Source: Mycobacterium nebraskense (GTDB lineage: Bacteria > Actinomycetota > Actinomycetes > Mycobacteriales > Mycobacteriaceae). From it: a stretch of 64,000 bases of DNA. The notes under the pieces are model-generated. The model did not search any database and was not told where the DNA came from. It was given only the letters and a program-made list of their open reading frames with translations. This document shows positions 33,177 to 43,281 of the stretch, one piece after another. Positions within the stretch are counted from its first letter, which is position 1, and the number at the start of each line of letters is the position of its first letter. The stretch is from contig NZ_LQPH01000180.1 in assembly GCF_002102255.1 (NCBI RefSeq), forward strand, positions 1-64,000, read 5' to 3'. The translations under genes were made by a program, and so were the position numbers.

Positions 33177-33434
33177 CGTATGTACCGCTCGATTCCGATT
33201 GCGAAATTTGCCGGCCGCGTCGCCAAAGTCGTTGTGCGTTCGTAACCGTTCTGGGATAAGCGGGCGCTCTGGTTGGTGTGGACCAGAAATTCTGGGCTCG
33301 GCGCGGGACCCGGGTCGAAGGTCGACCTGCACGACTGCAACGGTTGACCACCCCCGAGCAAATTGCCTGGCCAGAACCGCCGAGCCCGCCGATGTGCCAT
33401 GATGTCGGAGCTGTCAAGACATAGGGGAGCGGCC

Positions 33435-36422
33435 GTGGATCTCAACTTGTCGATTATCACGCGACCGGTCGAGCGCCTGATAGCTACGGCGCAGAACGGG
33501 CTGGAAGTCGTCCGGCTGGGGGGCTTGGAAACGGGTAGCGTCCCGTCGCCGTCGCAAATCGTCGAGAGCGTACCGATGTACAAGCTCCGACGTTATTTCC
33601 CGCCGGACAGCCGGCCGGACAAGCCGCCGGTGGGCCCGCCCGTGCTGATGGTGCACCCGATGATGATGTCGGCGGACATGTGGGACGTCACCCGCGAGGA
33701 GGGTGCGGTGGGCATCCTGCACGCCAACGGGCTGGACCCCTGGGTCATCGACTTCGGCGAACCCGACAAGGTCGAAGGCGGCATGCGCCGCACCCTGGCC
33801 GACCACATCGTCGCGCTCAGTCAGGCCATCGACACGATCAAGGACGTCACCGGCAGCGACATCCATCTGGTCGGCTATTCGCAGGGTGGCATGTGGTGTT
33901 ACCAGGTCGCCGCCTACCGGCGTTCGAAAAGCCTGGCCAGCATCGTCACCTTCGGTTCGCCGGTGGACACCCTGGCCGCCTTGCCGATGGGCATCCCGGC
34001 AAACTTCGCCGCGCCCGCCGCCAACTTCATGGCCGACCACGTGTTCAGCCGGCTGGACATCCCCAGTTGGATGGCGCGCACCGGCTTTCAGATGCTCGAC
34101 CCGCTCAAGACCGCCAAGGCCCGGGTTGACTTCGTGCGCCAGCTGCACGACCGGGAAGCCCTACTGCCGCGCGAGCAGCAGCGGCGGTTCCTCGAGCGCG
34201 AAGGATGGATCGCCTGGTCGGGCCCGGCGATCTCCGAACTGCTCAAACAATTCATCGCCCACAACCGAATGATGACCGGCGGCTTCGCCGTCAACGGGCA
34301 GATGGTCACACTCACCGACATCACCTGCCCGGTGCTGGCCTTCGTCGGTGAGGTGGACGACATCGGGCAGCCGGCCTCGGTGCGCGGCATCCGGCGGGCG
34401 GCCCCGGACGCCGAAGTCTACGAAAGCCGCATCCGCACAGGCCATTTCGGCCTGGTCGTCGGATCCAAGGCGGCACAGCAGAGCTGGCCGACCGTCGCCG
34501 AATGGGTGAAATGGCTCTCCACCGGTGGCGACAAGCCGGACGGCGTCGACCTGATGGCCGACCAACCCGAGGAGCACACCGACAGCGGCGTCGCGCTGAG
34601 CTCGCGGCTCGCGCACGGCATCGGGGAGGTTTCCGAGGCGGCGCTGGGCATGGTGCGCGGCGCGGCCAACACGGTGGTCGCGGCCAACAAGTCGATGCGC
34701 ACCCTGGCCGTCGAAACGGCCCGCACGCTGCCGCGCCTGGTCCGGCTGGGACAGATCAACGACCACACCCGTATCTCGCTGGGCCGCATCATCGACGAAC
34801 AGGCGCACGAGGCCCCGCAGGGCGAATTCCTGCTGTTCGACGGGCGCGTGCACACCTACGAGGCCGTCAACCGGCGCATCAACAATGTCGTCCGCGGCCT
34901 GATCGAGGTCGGCGTGCGGCAGGGCGACCGGGTGGGCGTCCTGATGGAGACGCGGCCCAGCGCGCTGGTGGCCATCGCCGCGCTGTCCCGGCTGGGCGCG
35001 ACCGCGGTCGTGATGCGACCGGATTCCGACCTGGCCGCGTCGGTCCGGCTCGGGGGAGTGACCGAGCTGCTGACCGACCCCACCAACCTGGAGGCGGTGC
35101 TGGCGTCGGACCGCCAGGGGCTGCGGCAGGTGCTGGTGCTCGGCGGCGGCGAGTCGCGCGACTTGCACCTGCCCGACGACAGCGACGTCATCGACATGGA
35201 ACGGATCAACCCGGACGCCGTTGAGCTGCCCGGGTGGTACCGACCCAACCCGGGACTGGCCCGGGACTTGGCGTTCATCGCGTTCAGTGCGGCCGGCGGC
35301 GAGCTGGTGGCCAAGCAGATCACCAACTACCGCTGGGCGGTGTCAGCCTTCGGGACCGCCTCGACGGCCGCCCTGGACCGCCGGGACACCGTGTACTGCC
35401 TGACCCCGCTGCACCACGAGTCGGCGCTGTTGGTGAGCCTTGGCGGCGCGGTGGTCGGCGGCACGCGCATCGCGCTGTCCCGCGGCCTGGACCGCGACCG
35501 GTTCGTGCAGGAGGTGCGGCAGTACGGCGTCACGGTGGTGTCCTACACCTGGGCCATGCTCCGCGAGATAGTCGACGATCCCGCGTTCGTGCTGCACGGC
35601 AACCACCCGGTGCGGCTGTTCATCGGATCCGGCATGCCGACGGGCCTGTGGGGCCGTGTCGTCGACGCGTTTGCGCCCGCCCACGTCGTCGAATTCTTCG
35701 CCACCACCGACGGACAAGCGGTGCTGGCCAACGTCTCCGGCGCCAAGGTCGGCAGCAAAGGCCGCCCGCTGCCGGGTGCGGGGCGCATCGAGCTGGCCGC
35801 CTACGACGTCGAGCACGACCTGATCCTGGAGAACGACCGCGGCTTCGTCCAGATCGCCGAGCCGAAACAGGTCGGGGTGCTGCTCGCCGTGTCCAATGGC
35901 CCGATCGACCCGACCGCCTCGGTCAAACGGGGGGTATTCGCCGCCGGCGACACCTGGATCTCGACCGAGTATCTGTTCTACCGCGACGACGACGGGGACT
36001 ACTGGCTGGCGGGCAGGCGTGGCTCGGTGGTCCACACCGCCCGCGGCCCGGTGTTCGACGAGCCGGTCACCAACGCGCTGGGCTGCATCAACGGGGTCGA
36101 TCTCGCGGTGACCTACAACGTGCCCGTGGGCGACCGGGAGGTCGCGGTCTCGGCGTTGACGCTGCTTCCCGGGGCCAGCATCACCGCGGCCGACCTGACC
36201 GACGCCGTCGCCAAGATCCCCATCGGCGTGGGCCCCGATGTCGTCCAGGTCTGCCCGGAGATGACATTGAGCGCGACCTACCGTCCGACCGTCAGCGCCC
36301 TGCGCGCGGCGGGAATTCCCAAGCCGGGCCGCCAGGTGTGGTACTTCGACGCCGACGCCAACTTCTTCCGGAAGCTGACCCCCGGCGTGCGGTCCGAGCT
36401 GAGCGGGCGCTCCAATGGTTGA
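33435..36422 (+). CDS. alpha/beta hydrolase-acyl-CoA ligase fusion (Rv1683-like)
   Basis: 995 residues from GTG 33435, behind AGGGGAG. The N-terminal half (about 1-370) is a PhaC-like alpha/beta hydrolase with nucleophile motif GYSQGG, an Asp in GEVDDIG and a His in TGHFGLV. The C-terminal half (about 440-995) is an AMP-binding fatty-acyl-CoA ligase-like domain, but the P-loop is altered (AFIAFSAAGGELVAKQITNYR instead of the Ser/Thr/Gly-rich loop), so the ligase activity is doubtful. The opening VDLNLSIITRPVERLIATAQ is as in M. tuberculosis Rv1683, proposed to be a lipase/acyl-CoA synthetase with a role in triacylglycerol handling. Confidence 0.88.
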   Translation: MDLNLSIITRPVERLIATAQNGLEVVRLGGLETGSVPSPSQIVESVPMYKLRRYFPPDSRPDKPPVGPPVLMVHPMMMSADMWDVTREEGAVGILHANGLDPWVIDFGEPDKVEGGMRRTLADHIVALSQAIDTIKDVTGSDIHLVGYSQGGMWCYQVAAYRRSKSLASIVTFGSPVDTLAALPMGIPANFAAPAANFMADHVFSRLDIPSWMARTGFQMLDPLKTAKARVDFVRQLHDREALLPREQQRRFLEREGWIAWSGPAISELLKQFIAHNRMMTGGFAVNGQMVTLTDITCPVLAFVGEVDDIGQPASVRGIRRAAPDAEVYESRIRTGHFGLVVGSKAAQQSWPTVAEWVKWLSTGGDKPDGVDLMADQPEEHTDSGVALSSRLAHGIGEVSEAALGMVRGAANTVVAANKSMRTLAVETARTLPRLVRLGQINDHTRISLGRIIDEQAHEAPQGEFLLFDGRVHTYEAVNRRINNVVRGLIEVGVRQGDRVGVLMETRPSALVAIAALSRLGATAVVMRPDSDLAASVRLGGVTELLTDPTNLEAVLASDRQGLRQVLVLGGGESRDLHLPDDSDVIDMERINPDAVELPGWYRPNPGLARDLAFIAFSAAGGELVAKQITNYRWAVSAFGTASTAALDRRDTVYCLTPLHHESALLVSLGGAVVGGTRIALSRGLDRDRFVQEVRQYGVTVVSYTWAMLREIVDDPAFVLHGNHPVRLFIGSGMPTGLWGRVVDAFAPAHVVEFFATTDGQAVLANVSGAKVGSKGRPLPGAGRIELAAYDVEHDLILENDRGFVQIAEPKQVGVLLAVSNGPIDPTASVKRGVFAAGDTWISTEYLFYRDDDGDYWLAGRRGSVVHTARGPVFDEPVTNALGCINGVDLAVTYNVPVGDREVAVSALTLLPGASITAADLTDAVAKIPIGVGPDVVQVCPEMTLSATYRPTVSALRAAGIPKPGRQVWYFDADANFFRKLTPGVRSELSGRSNG

Positions 36423-36639
36423 CGATGAACTGCTGAGCATCCTGGTGTGCCCGGCCGACCGCGGCCCCTTGCTGCTCGTGGACCCCGGCGATGGGGAGCT
36501 GCTGTACAACCCGCGGCTGCGGCGCGCCTACCGCATAGAAGACGGCATCCCGGTGCTGCTCGTCGACGAGGCCCGCGACGTCGGCGACGACGAGCACGCC
36601 CGGCTCATGGCACGAGGCCGTCCGGCAGATCCCCGGTGA
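36415..36639 (+). CDS. Trm112-like small protein (Rv1684-like)
   Basis: 74 residues from ATG 36415, overlapping the end of the upstream gene by 8 bases. DDELLSILVCPADRGPLLLV, LYNPRLRRAYRIEDGIPVLLVDEA is the Trm112/UPF0434 fold pattern. Only one cysteine remains, so the classical zinc ribbon is incomplete, as in many bacterial members. In yeast and archaea Trm112 activates methyltransferases; the bacterial role is unknown. It ends inside the oppositely transcribed TetR gene (35-base overlap). Confidence 0.85.
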   Translation: MVDDELLSILVCPADRGPLLLVDPGDGELLYNPRLRRAYRIEDGIPVLLVDEARDVGDDEHARLMARGRPADPR

Positions 36640-37228
36640 GGTAGCGCTGCAGGTTGGGCGCGATGGTCTGCGCGACCTGCTCGGCCGGCAGCGACGCGAA
36701 CGGCTCCAACTGCAGGATGTAGCGCGCCATCACCACGCCCACCAGTTGCGAGGCGACGAATTGGATGCGGATGGGGCCGCTGCCGGGCGGATTGTCGACG
36801 CGCGGACCCACTTCGACCGCGATGATGTCCTGGATGAACGTGCGGAACAGGTTGATCTCCGAGCCGGCCAGGATCGAGCGCAGCGTGGCGATGAAGCCCG
36901 TGCCTAAATCGGAATCCCAGAGCGGCAACAACATTGACGGCAATCGGTAACCGATCTCTTCGATCGGCACGTCGCGCAGCGGGCCGATGATGTCCATCGG
37001 GTCGATCGGGATGTGCACGGCGGCGGCGAACAGTTTTTCCTTGGTGCCGAAGTAATGGTGCACCAGCGCCGAATCGACGTCGGCCGCCGCCGCGACCGCG
37101 CGGATCGACGTGTTGCGAATGCCATTGCGCGCAAAGAGCTCTCGGGCGCTTGTCAGGATTCTGTTGCGGGTGTCGGAGCTTCCGGCAGGCCGTCCGGGCC
37201 GCCTTCGCCCGGCGTTGGTCGCCGTCAC
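36605..37228 (-). CDS. TetR-family regulator (Rv1685c-like)
   Basis: 207 residues. An N-terminal helix-turn-helix (TRNRILTSARELFARNG...TSIRAVAAAADVDSALVHHYFGTKEKLFAAAV) is typical of TetR. The C-terminal part is a ligand-binding domain. It is the last gene of a minus-strand set that begins with the ABC exporter ATPase and permease, and probably controls them through the palindrome at 38821-38834. The inducing ligand is unknown. GTG at 37228 is the start. Confidence 0.88.
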   Translation of the reverse strand: MTATNAGRRRPGRPAGSSDTRNRILTSARELFARNGIRNTSIRAVAAAADVDSALVHHYFGTKEKLFAAAVHIPIDPMDIIGPLRDVPIEEIGYRLPSMLLPLWDSDLGTGFIATLRSILAGSEINLFRTFIQDIIAVEVGPRVDNPPGSGPIRIQFVASQLVGVVMARYILQLEPFASLPAEQVAQTIAPNLQRYLTGDLPDGLVP

Positions 37229-37239
37229 TAGGACCCTCC

Positions 37240-37308
37240 GTGGCGACCCGGCCCCCGCAAGCGGGAGGTACCCCCAGCGCCCGGCTCCGCCGCGCTTGCG
37301 ATCGCCAC
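37240..37308. repeat. interspersed imperfect-palindrome repeat, copy 1
   Basis: A 69-base element bounded by GTGGCGA and TCGCCAC-like ends (the right end reads ATCGCCAC), lying between the TetR and ABC permease genes. Its right part, CGCCGCGCTTGCGATCGCC preceded by CCCCCAGCGCCCGGCT, recurs inverted at 40876-40920. The left part contains a further GC-rich hairpin (CCCGCAAGCGGG). It is a short dispersed repeat of unknown function. Confidence 0.7.
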
Positions 37309-38129
37309 TACGGCGTCCGTCGCCGCAGCGTCGCCGCCGCCAGGCACAGCGCCGCGAGCGCGAAGCCGAACACGACGACGACGTCGCGTACCGCGATGTA
37401 CGTCAGCCCCGGATGCGTGCCCACCTGTTGCAGGGCTTCCAGTGCGTAGCTGGCGGGCAGCACATTGCTGACCCACTGCAGCCAGTGCGGCATCAGCGCC
37501 CGGGGCACGATGATCCCGGCCAGCAGCAGCTGCGGCACGACCACCAGCGGGATGAATTGCACGGCTTGAAACTCGGTGCGGGCGAACGCACTACACAACA
37601 GGCCCAGCCCAACGCCCAGCACGGAATTGACGATCGCGATCGCGAACACCCACACCGGGCTGCCGGCCGTGTCGAAGCCGAGCAACCAGAACGACACCAT
37701 GCAGGCCAAGATGGCTTGCGCCGCAGCGGCAATCGAGAAGGCGGTGCCATAGGCGATCAGCAGGTCGAGCCGGCGCAGGGGAGTGGTCAGAATGCGCTCC
37801 AACGTCCCGGAGCCCCGTTCGCGCTGCATGGTGATGGCGGTGATGATGAACATCACGAAAAACGGAAAGAGGCCCAGCAGGATCAGGCAGGCGTTGTTGA
37901 ACGGGGACGGCGTCCCCGGGCGGTGCGGGGCGTTTTGGAACATGAAATACATCAGCGTGATGACCAGGATCGGCACCATCAGGATGAGCGCGACGCTGCG
38001 GTGATCGGCAGCCAGCTGACGCAGGATTCTGGTCGTGGTGGCCGTGTAGTTCTGCGGGCTCAGCCGGCTGCGGGCATGGTGGTGGTGCGTCGGATGATCG
38101 ACAGGAACGCTTCCTCTAGTGACGTGCAT
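37308..38129 (-). CDS. ABC-2 type permease (Rv1686c-like)
   Basis: About 273 residues from ATG 38129, with six predicted membrane segments after a cytoplasmic N-terminus (DHPTHHHHARSRLSPQN). The cytoplasmic loop RERGSGTLERILTTPLRRLDLL and the end segment LPASYALEALQQVG are standard in ABC-2 exporter permeases. The start region overlaps the ATPase end by 70 bases in another frame; no shorter start fits the conserved N-terminus. With the ATPase it forms an export system of unknown substrate, possibly drugs or lipids. Confidence 0.87.
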   Translation of the reverse strand: MHVTRGSVPVDHPTHHHHARSRLSPQNYTATTTRILRQLAADHRSVALILMVPILVITLMYFMFQNAPHRPGTPSPFNNACLILLGLFPFFVMFIITAITMQRERGSGTLERILTTPLRRLDLLIAYGTAFSIAAAAQAILACMVSFWLLGFDTAGSPVWVFAIAIVNSVLGVGLGLLCSAFARTEFQAVQFIPLVVVPQLLLAGIIVPRALMPHWLQWVSNVLPASYALEALQQVGTHPGLTYIAVRDVVVVFGFALAALCLAAATLRRRTP

Positions 38130-38827
38130 CCCGTTTCCTTCCGTAGATGATCTGGCGTGGTGTGCGCCAGCAGGTTGCCTTCGCGCATCAGCAGCAGATC
38201 GCCGCAGCGGTCGGCCTCGTCCATCACGTGGCTGGATACCAGCAGCGTGGTACCGCTCCGCGCCAGCGCCATGAACTGTTCCCACAGTTCCACGCGCAGC
38301 ACGGGGTCCAGGCCGATGGTCGGCTCGTCGAGCACCAGCAGGTCGGGGCGTCCGACCAGTGCGCAGGCCAGCGAGACCCGGGCGCGCTGTCCGCCGGACA
38401 GATTGGCGCAGCGGGTGGTGCGGTAATCGGTCAGGTCAACCGATGCGATGACCTCGTCTGCGGCCGAACCGTCGGCCCCGCAGAGTTGGCCGAAATAGCG
38501 GATGTTGTCGATCACCCGCAGATCGTTGTAGATCGTCGGATCCTGTGGCATGTAGCCGACCCGCCGCCGCAGCTGACGTGACCCGGCCGGGTGGCCGAGC
38601 ACCGTCACCGAGCCCCCGGCCACGATCTGGGTCCCGACGATGCAGCGCATCAGTGTGGTCTTGCCGGATCCGGAGGGGCCCAGCAGCCCGGTGATGGTTC
38701 CCCGGGCAATCTGAACGGAAAGTTCTTGCACCGCAGGCAATTTGCCGCGAACCACGCGGAGATGCTCGATGGTCACGGCCGGCTCGGCGCCGTCCCGCAA
38801 CAATTCATCACTCGATGAACTCATCAT
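38060..38827 (-). CDS. ABC exporter ATPase (Rv1687c-like)
   Basis: 255 residues from ATG 38827. Walker A GPSGSGKTTL, Q-loop MPQDPTIYNDL, signature LSGGQRARVSLA, Walker B LLVLDEPTIGLDP and the switch His (VSSHVMDEA) are all intact. The open frame continues upstream to 38863, but that part coincides with a consensus -35/-10 promoter, so I take the ATG at 38827 (or 38824) as a leaderless start. It is co-transcribed with the permease and the TetR gene. Confidence 0.88.
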   Translation of the reverse strand: MMSSSSDELLRDGAEPAVTIEHLRVVRGKLPAVQELSVQIARGTITGLLGPSGSGKTTLMRCIVGTQIVAGGSVTVLGHPAGSRQLRRRVGYMPQDPTIYNDLRVIDNIRYFGQLCGADGSAADEVIASVDLTDYRTTRCANLSGGQRARVSLACALVGRPDLLVLDEPTIGLDPVLRVELWEQFMALARSGTTLLVSSHVMDEADRCGDLLLMREGNLLAHTTPDHLRKETGCTSLEEAFLSIIRRTTTMPAAG

Positions 38828-38834
38828 ATGATGA
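38821..38834. promoter_or_regulatory. operator palindrome at the ABC-exporter start
   Basis: TCATCATATGATGA, a perfect 14-base palindrome immediately downstream of the -10 box and covering the start codon. A second inverted repeat TTCATC/GATGAA with a 4-base spacer lies at about 38804-38819. This is the expected place and symmetry for binding of the TetR protein encoded at the end of the same operon. Confidence 0.65.
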
Positions 38835-38863
38835 ATATTCGTCCCCGGATGCGGGGTTGTCAA
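38835..38863 (-). promoter_or_regulatory. promoter of the ABC-exporter/TetR operon
   Basis: On the minus strand a perfect -35 box TTGACA (38858-38863), a 17-base spacer and the -10 box GAATAT (38835-38840). Seven bases after the -10 comes the ATG at 38827, so the message should be leaderless. The spacer contains a small CCCCG...CGGGG inverted repeat. Confidence 0.75.
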
Positions 38864-38920
38864 GGGTGCGCACCAACAAACATCGCGAGCGTGGGGTGGC
38901 GTCCCCGACTCGCTGGCTGC

Positions 38921-40192
<1,272 letters not shown>

Positions 40193-40263
40193 GATGCGCG
40201 CTCCTTCACAGGTCCCAAGACACCGGGATACTGCCATGGAAGTGCTGCCGGTAGGTTCGGTGG

Positions 40264-40875
40264 GTGGCCGCAAGCCAGCTGCTCGTCGACCCCGTCGCGG
40301 CCGCGCATCGGCTACTCGGCGCCACCCTCACCGGGCGGGGCGTGAGCGCCATCGTCGTCGAAGTCGAGGCGTACGGCGGGGTTCCCGACGGTCCCTGGCC
40401 GGACGCCGCGGCCCACTCCTATCGCGGCATCAGCGGGCGCAATGCGGTGATGTTCGGGCCTCCGGGCCGGCTCTACACCTATCGCAGCCACGGAATCCAT
40501 GTCTGCGCCAACGTCTCCTGCGGGCCGGACGGGACCGCCGCGGCCGTCTTGCTGCGGGCCGCCGCCCTCGAGGATGGCACCGACACGGCGCGCGCCCGGC
40601 GCGGCGCGCTGGTCCGCGCGGCCGCGCTGGCGCGGGGCCCGGGCAACCTGTGTTCGGCCCTGGGAATCACCATGGACGACAACGGCATTGATCTCTTCGA
40701 CCCAGCCAGCCCGGTAAACCTGGAACTCAGCGAGCCGCTGACCGCCGCGTCCGGTCCCCGCGTCGGGGTCAGCCAGGCCGCCGACCGGCCGTGGCGACTG
40801 TGGCTCGCGGGTCGCCCGGAGGTCTCGGCATACCGGCGCAGTCCGCGGGCGCCGGCCCCCGGAACCAGCGACTAG
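40264..40875 (+). CDS. mpg: 3-methyladenine DNA glycosylase (AAG/MPG type)
   Basis: 203 residues from GTG 40264. The MPG-family fold is shown by LLGATLTGRG, the catalytic Glu region VEVEAYGG, DAAAHSYRGISGRNAVMFGPPGRLYTYRSHG, then the CVRP-like CANVSC segment and GPGNLCSALGI. It removes alkylated purines in base-excision repair. It is the equivalent of M. tuberculosis mpg (Rv1688), divergent from amtB. In M. tuberculosis tyrS follows directly; here a BASS gene is inserted between. Confidence 0.93.
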   Translation: MAASQLLVDPVAAAHRLLGATLTGRGVSAIVVEVEAYGGVPDGPWPDAAAHSYRGISGRNAVMFGPPGRLYTYRSHGIHVCANVSCGPDGTAAAVLLRAAALEDGTDTARARRGALVRAAALARGPGNLCSALGITMDDNGIDLFDPASPVNLELSEPLTAASGPRVGVSQAADRPWRLWLAGRPEVSAYRRSPRAPAPGTSD

Positions 40876-40920
40876 TTGGCGATCGCAAGCGCGGCGTAGC
40901 CGGGCGCTGGGGGTCGCCAC
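40876..40920. repeat. interspersed imperfect-palindrome repeat, copy 2
   Basis: 45 bases starting TTGGCGATCGCAAGCGCGGC and ending GGTCGCCAC, directly after the mpg stop. Over about 40 bases it is the inverted copy, with one or two differences, of the right part of the element at 37240-37308, and its ends are again complementary (TTGGCGA/TCGCCAC). Confidence 0.7.
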
Positions 40921-40927
40921 TGTCGGA

Positions 40928-41806
40928 TTAGGCGGGGGCGGGGACGACGGCGCGAAACGCGGGGTCCACGCGACGCGCGAGGAAGATGAACGTTAGTGCC
41001 AGCAGGGGTGCGACGGCACTGTATAACGCGGCCGGCGTGGCCATTTCGGCGCTGTTCAGCAACTGCGGACTCAACGCGACGCCCATCGCCACCACGGCAT
41101 TGTGCATTCCGACCTCCAGGCTGACCGCCACGGCTTGTCGGGGAGCCAGACGCATCAAGCGCGGCGCCAGATAACCGACCGTCAGGCTCACAGCGCAGAA
41201 GGCCACGACGGCCCCGCTCAGCACGCCGAAGTGGTGCCAAAGCGTCGTTCGTCCTCCGGCGACGGCCGCAAGCACGGCGACAACCAGCAGCACCATCGCA
41301 GCGATCCGGACCGGCTTCTGAAGTCGCTGGGCCAGCTCGGGAAAGCGGTGACGGAATGCGACCCCGATCGCGATGGGGACGAGCACAAGGCCGAATACCG
41401 CGAAGAACTTGTCCAGCTGTAGCGGGAGAAACCGGCCTTCTCCGAGGAACCAGGTCATCGACACCGCCAGAATCGCGGGCAGCGCAATCACCGACAGCAC
41501 GGCGTTGATTGCGGTCAGCGTGAGGTTGAGTGCCAGGTCGCCGTTGAACAGGTGGCTGAGGATGCTGGACATCGTCCCGCCGGGGGTGGCGGCCATCAGC
41601 ATGAGCCCGACCGCCAGATGGGGCTCGAGATGGAAGGCCTCGGCAATCGCCAGACAGAGGGTCGGTAGCAGCAGCGACTGGCAGCTGAGTGCAACCACCA
41701 GTGGTTTTCGCAGCGTGGCGGCCCGCTTGAAGTCGGCGACCGTGAGCGTCAGCCCGAGGGCGAGCATCACCACCACGACGACCAACGGCCAGTATCGGTT
41801 GTCCAT
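40928..41806 (-). CDS. bile acid:sodium symporter family (BASS) transporter
   Basis: 292 residues with about nine to ten membrane segments. The family core is present: MLMAATPGGTMSSILSHLFNGDLALNLTLTAIN in the first half and the SLEVGMHNAVVAMGVAL segment in the second, which together form the crossed-helix Na+/substrate site. Bacterial members move organic acids such as pantoate or pyruvate rather than bile acids; the substrate here is unknown. It is divergent from tyrS and absent from this place in M. tuberculosis. Confidence 0.88.
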   Translation of the reverse strand: MDNRYWPLVVVVVMLALGLTLTVADFKRAATLRKPLVVALSCQSLLLPTLCLAIAEAFHLEPHLAVGLMLMAATPGGTMSSILSHLFNGDLALNLTLTAINAVLSVIALPAILAVSMTWFLGEGRFLPLQLDKFFAVFGLVLVPIAIGVAFRHRFPELAQRLQKPVRIAAMVLLVVAVLAAVAGGRTTLWHHFGVLSGAVVAFCAVSLTVGYLAPRLMRLAPRQAVAVSLEVGMHNAVVAMGVALSPQLLNSAEMATPAALYSAVAPLLALTFIFLARRVDPAFRAVVPAPA

Positions 41807-41934
41807 AACGCTCCACGTTGTTGGTGCGCTGACGGGGGAAGCTGATGACGCGGCGATGCGCCGCGCAGTTAGCTTGCCTTATCAAGCAGCGCATGAGCGA
41901 ATCGTGGCCGCCGGAGCGACTAAAGTCGTCCGCG

Positions 41935-43206
41935 ATGTCTTCCGGGATCCTTGACGAGCTGGGCTGGCGCGGGCTGATTGCGCAGTCCACAGACCTCGAC
42001 GCGCTCGCCGCCGAAGCGCAGCGCGGGCCGATGACGGTGTACGCCGGCTTCGACCCCACGGCGGCCAGCCTGCACGCGGGGCACCTGGTGCCGCTGCTGG
42101 CGTTGCGTCGTTTTCAGCGCGCCGGCCACCGTCCGATCGTGCTCGCCGGCGGCGCCACCGGCATGATCGGTGACCCGCGTGACGCCGGGGAGCGCACCCT
42201 GAACGAGGCGGACATCGTCGCCGAATGGACCGAGCGGATCCGCGGGCAGCTGGAGCGCTTCGTCGACTTCGACGCATCCCCGACCGGCGCGGTCGTCGTC
42301 AACAACCTGGACTGGACGGCCCCGTTGTCGGCCATTGAATTCCTGCGCGACCTCGGCAAGCACTTCTCGGTCAACGTCATGCTGGATCGCGACACCATCC
42401 GGCGGCGGCTGGAGGGCGAGGGCATCTCCTACACCGAGTTCAGCTACATGCTGCTGCAGGCCAACGACTACGTCGAATTGCACCGCCGTTATGGCTGCGC
42501 GCTGCAGATCGGCGGCTCCGACCAGTGGGGCAACATCATCGCCGGGGTCCGGTTGGTCCGCCAGAAGCTGGGCGCGACGGTGCACGCGCTCACCGTCCCG
42601 CTGGTGACCGCGGCCGACGGGACCAAGTTCGGCAAGTCCACCGGCGGTGGCAGCCTATGGCTGGACCCGGCGATGACCACGCCGTACGCCTGGTATCAGT
42701 ACTTCTTCAACACCGCCGACGCCGACGTGATCCGGTACCTGCGGTGGTTCACCTTCTTGTCGGCCGACGAACTCGGCGAGCTGGAACAGGCGACGGCCGA
42801 GCGCCCGCAGCAGCGCGCCGCCCAGCGACGGCTGGCCCGCGAACTGACCGTCCTGGTGCACGGGGAGGCGGCCACCGAGGCGGTCGAGCACGCCAGCCGG
42901 GCGCTGTTCGGGCAGGGCGAACTGGACCGCCTGGACGAGGCGACGCTGGCGGCGGCGTTGCGCGAGGCCTCGGTCGCCGAGCTCAAACCCGGTGGCCCCG
43001 ACGGGATCGTCGACCTGTTGGTGGCCAGCGGCCTGTCCGAAAGCAGGAAGGCCGCGCGCCGCACCCTCGGCGAGGGCGGGGTGTCGGTCAACAACGTCCG
43101 GATCGACAGCGAGGAGTGGGCGCCGCAGCCCGCGGACTTCCTGCACGGCCGGTGGCTAGTGCTGCGCCGTGGCAAGCGCACCATCGCCGGGATCGAAAAG
43201 GTCTAG
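41935..43206 (+). CDS. tyrS: tyrosyl-tRNA synthetase
   Basis: 423 residues from ATG 41935 (the open frame to 41845 is an unneeded extension). Class I signatures: HAGH (about 47-50, SLHAGHLVP) and KFGKS (about 231-235). Tyrosine-site residues lie in YAGFDP and YMLLQANDY...GGSDQWGN. A C-terminal S4 RNA-binding domain follows (VDLLVASGLSESRKAARRTL...GVSVNN). It is the equivalent of M. tuberculosis Rv1689 and an essential translation enzyme. Confidence 0.97.
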   Translation: MSSGILDELGWRGLIAQSTDLDALAAEAQRGPMTVYAGFDPTAASLHAGHLVPLLALRRFQRAGHRPIVLAGGATGMIGDPRDAGERTLNEADIVAEWTERIRGQLERFVDFDASPTGAVVVNNLDWTAPLSAIEFLRDLGKHFSVNVMLDRDTIRRRLEGEGISYTEFSYMLLQANDYVELHRRYGCALQIGGSDQWGNIIAGVRLVRQKLGATVHALTVPLVTAADGTKFGKSTGGGSLWLDPAMTTPYAWYQYFFNTADADVIRYLRWFTFLSADELGELEQATAERPQQRAAQRRLARELTVLVHGEAATEAVEHASRALFGQGELDRLDEATLAAALREASVAELKPGGPDGIVDLLVASGLSESRKAARRTLGEGGVSVNNVRIDSEEWAPQPADFLHGRWLVLRRGKRTIAGIEKV

Positions 43207-43281
43207 CACCGCATCCGCAAAACACGTTGGTGCGCAAATCTTTACCGCACCGTGTTGTGGCTGTGACCCGCATTCGCCAGG

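Noticed and set aside
34161..36509. Minus-strand open frames of 335-388 codons opposite the Rv1683-like gene
   Set aside because: Antisense artefacts. The plus-strand gene has continuous conserved domains.
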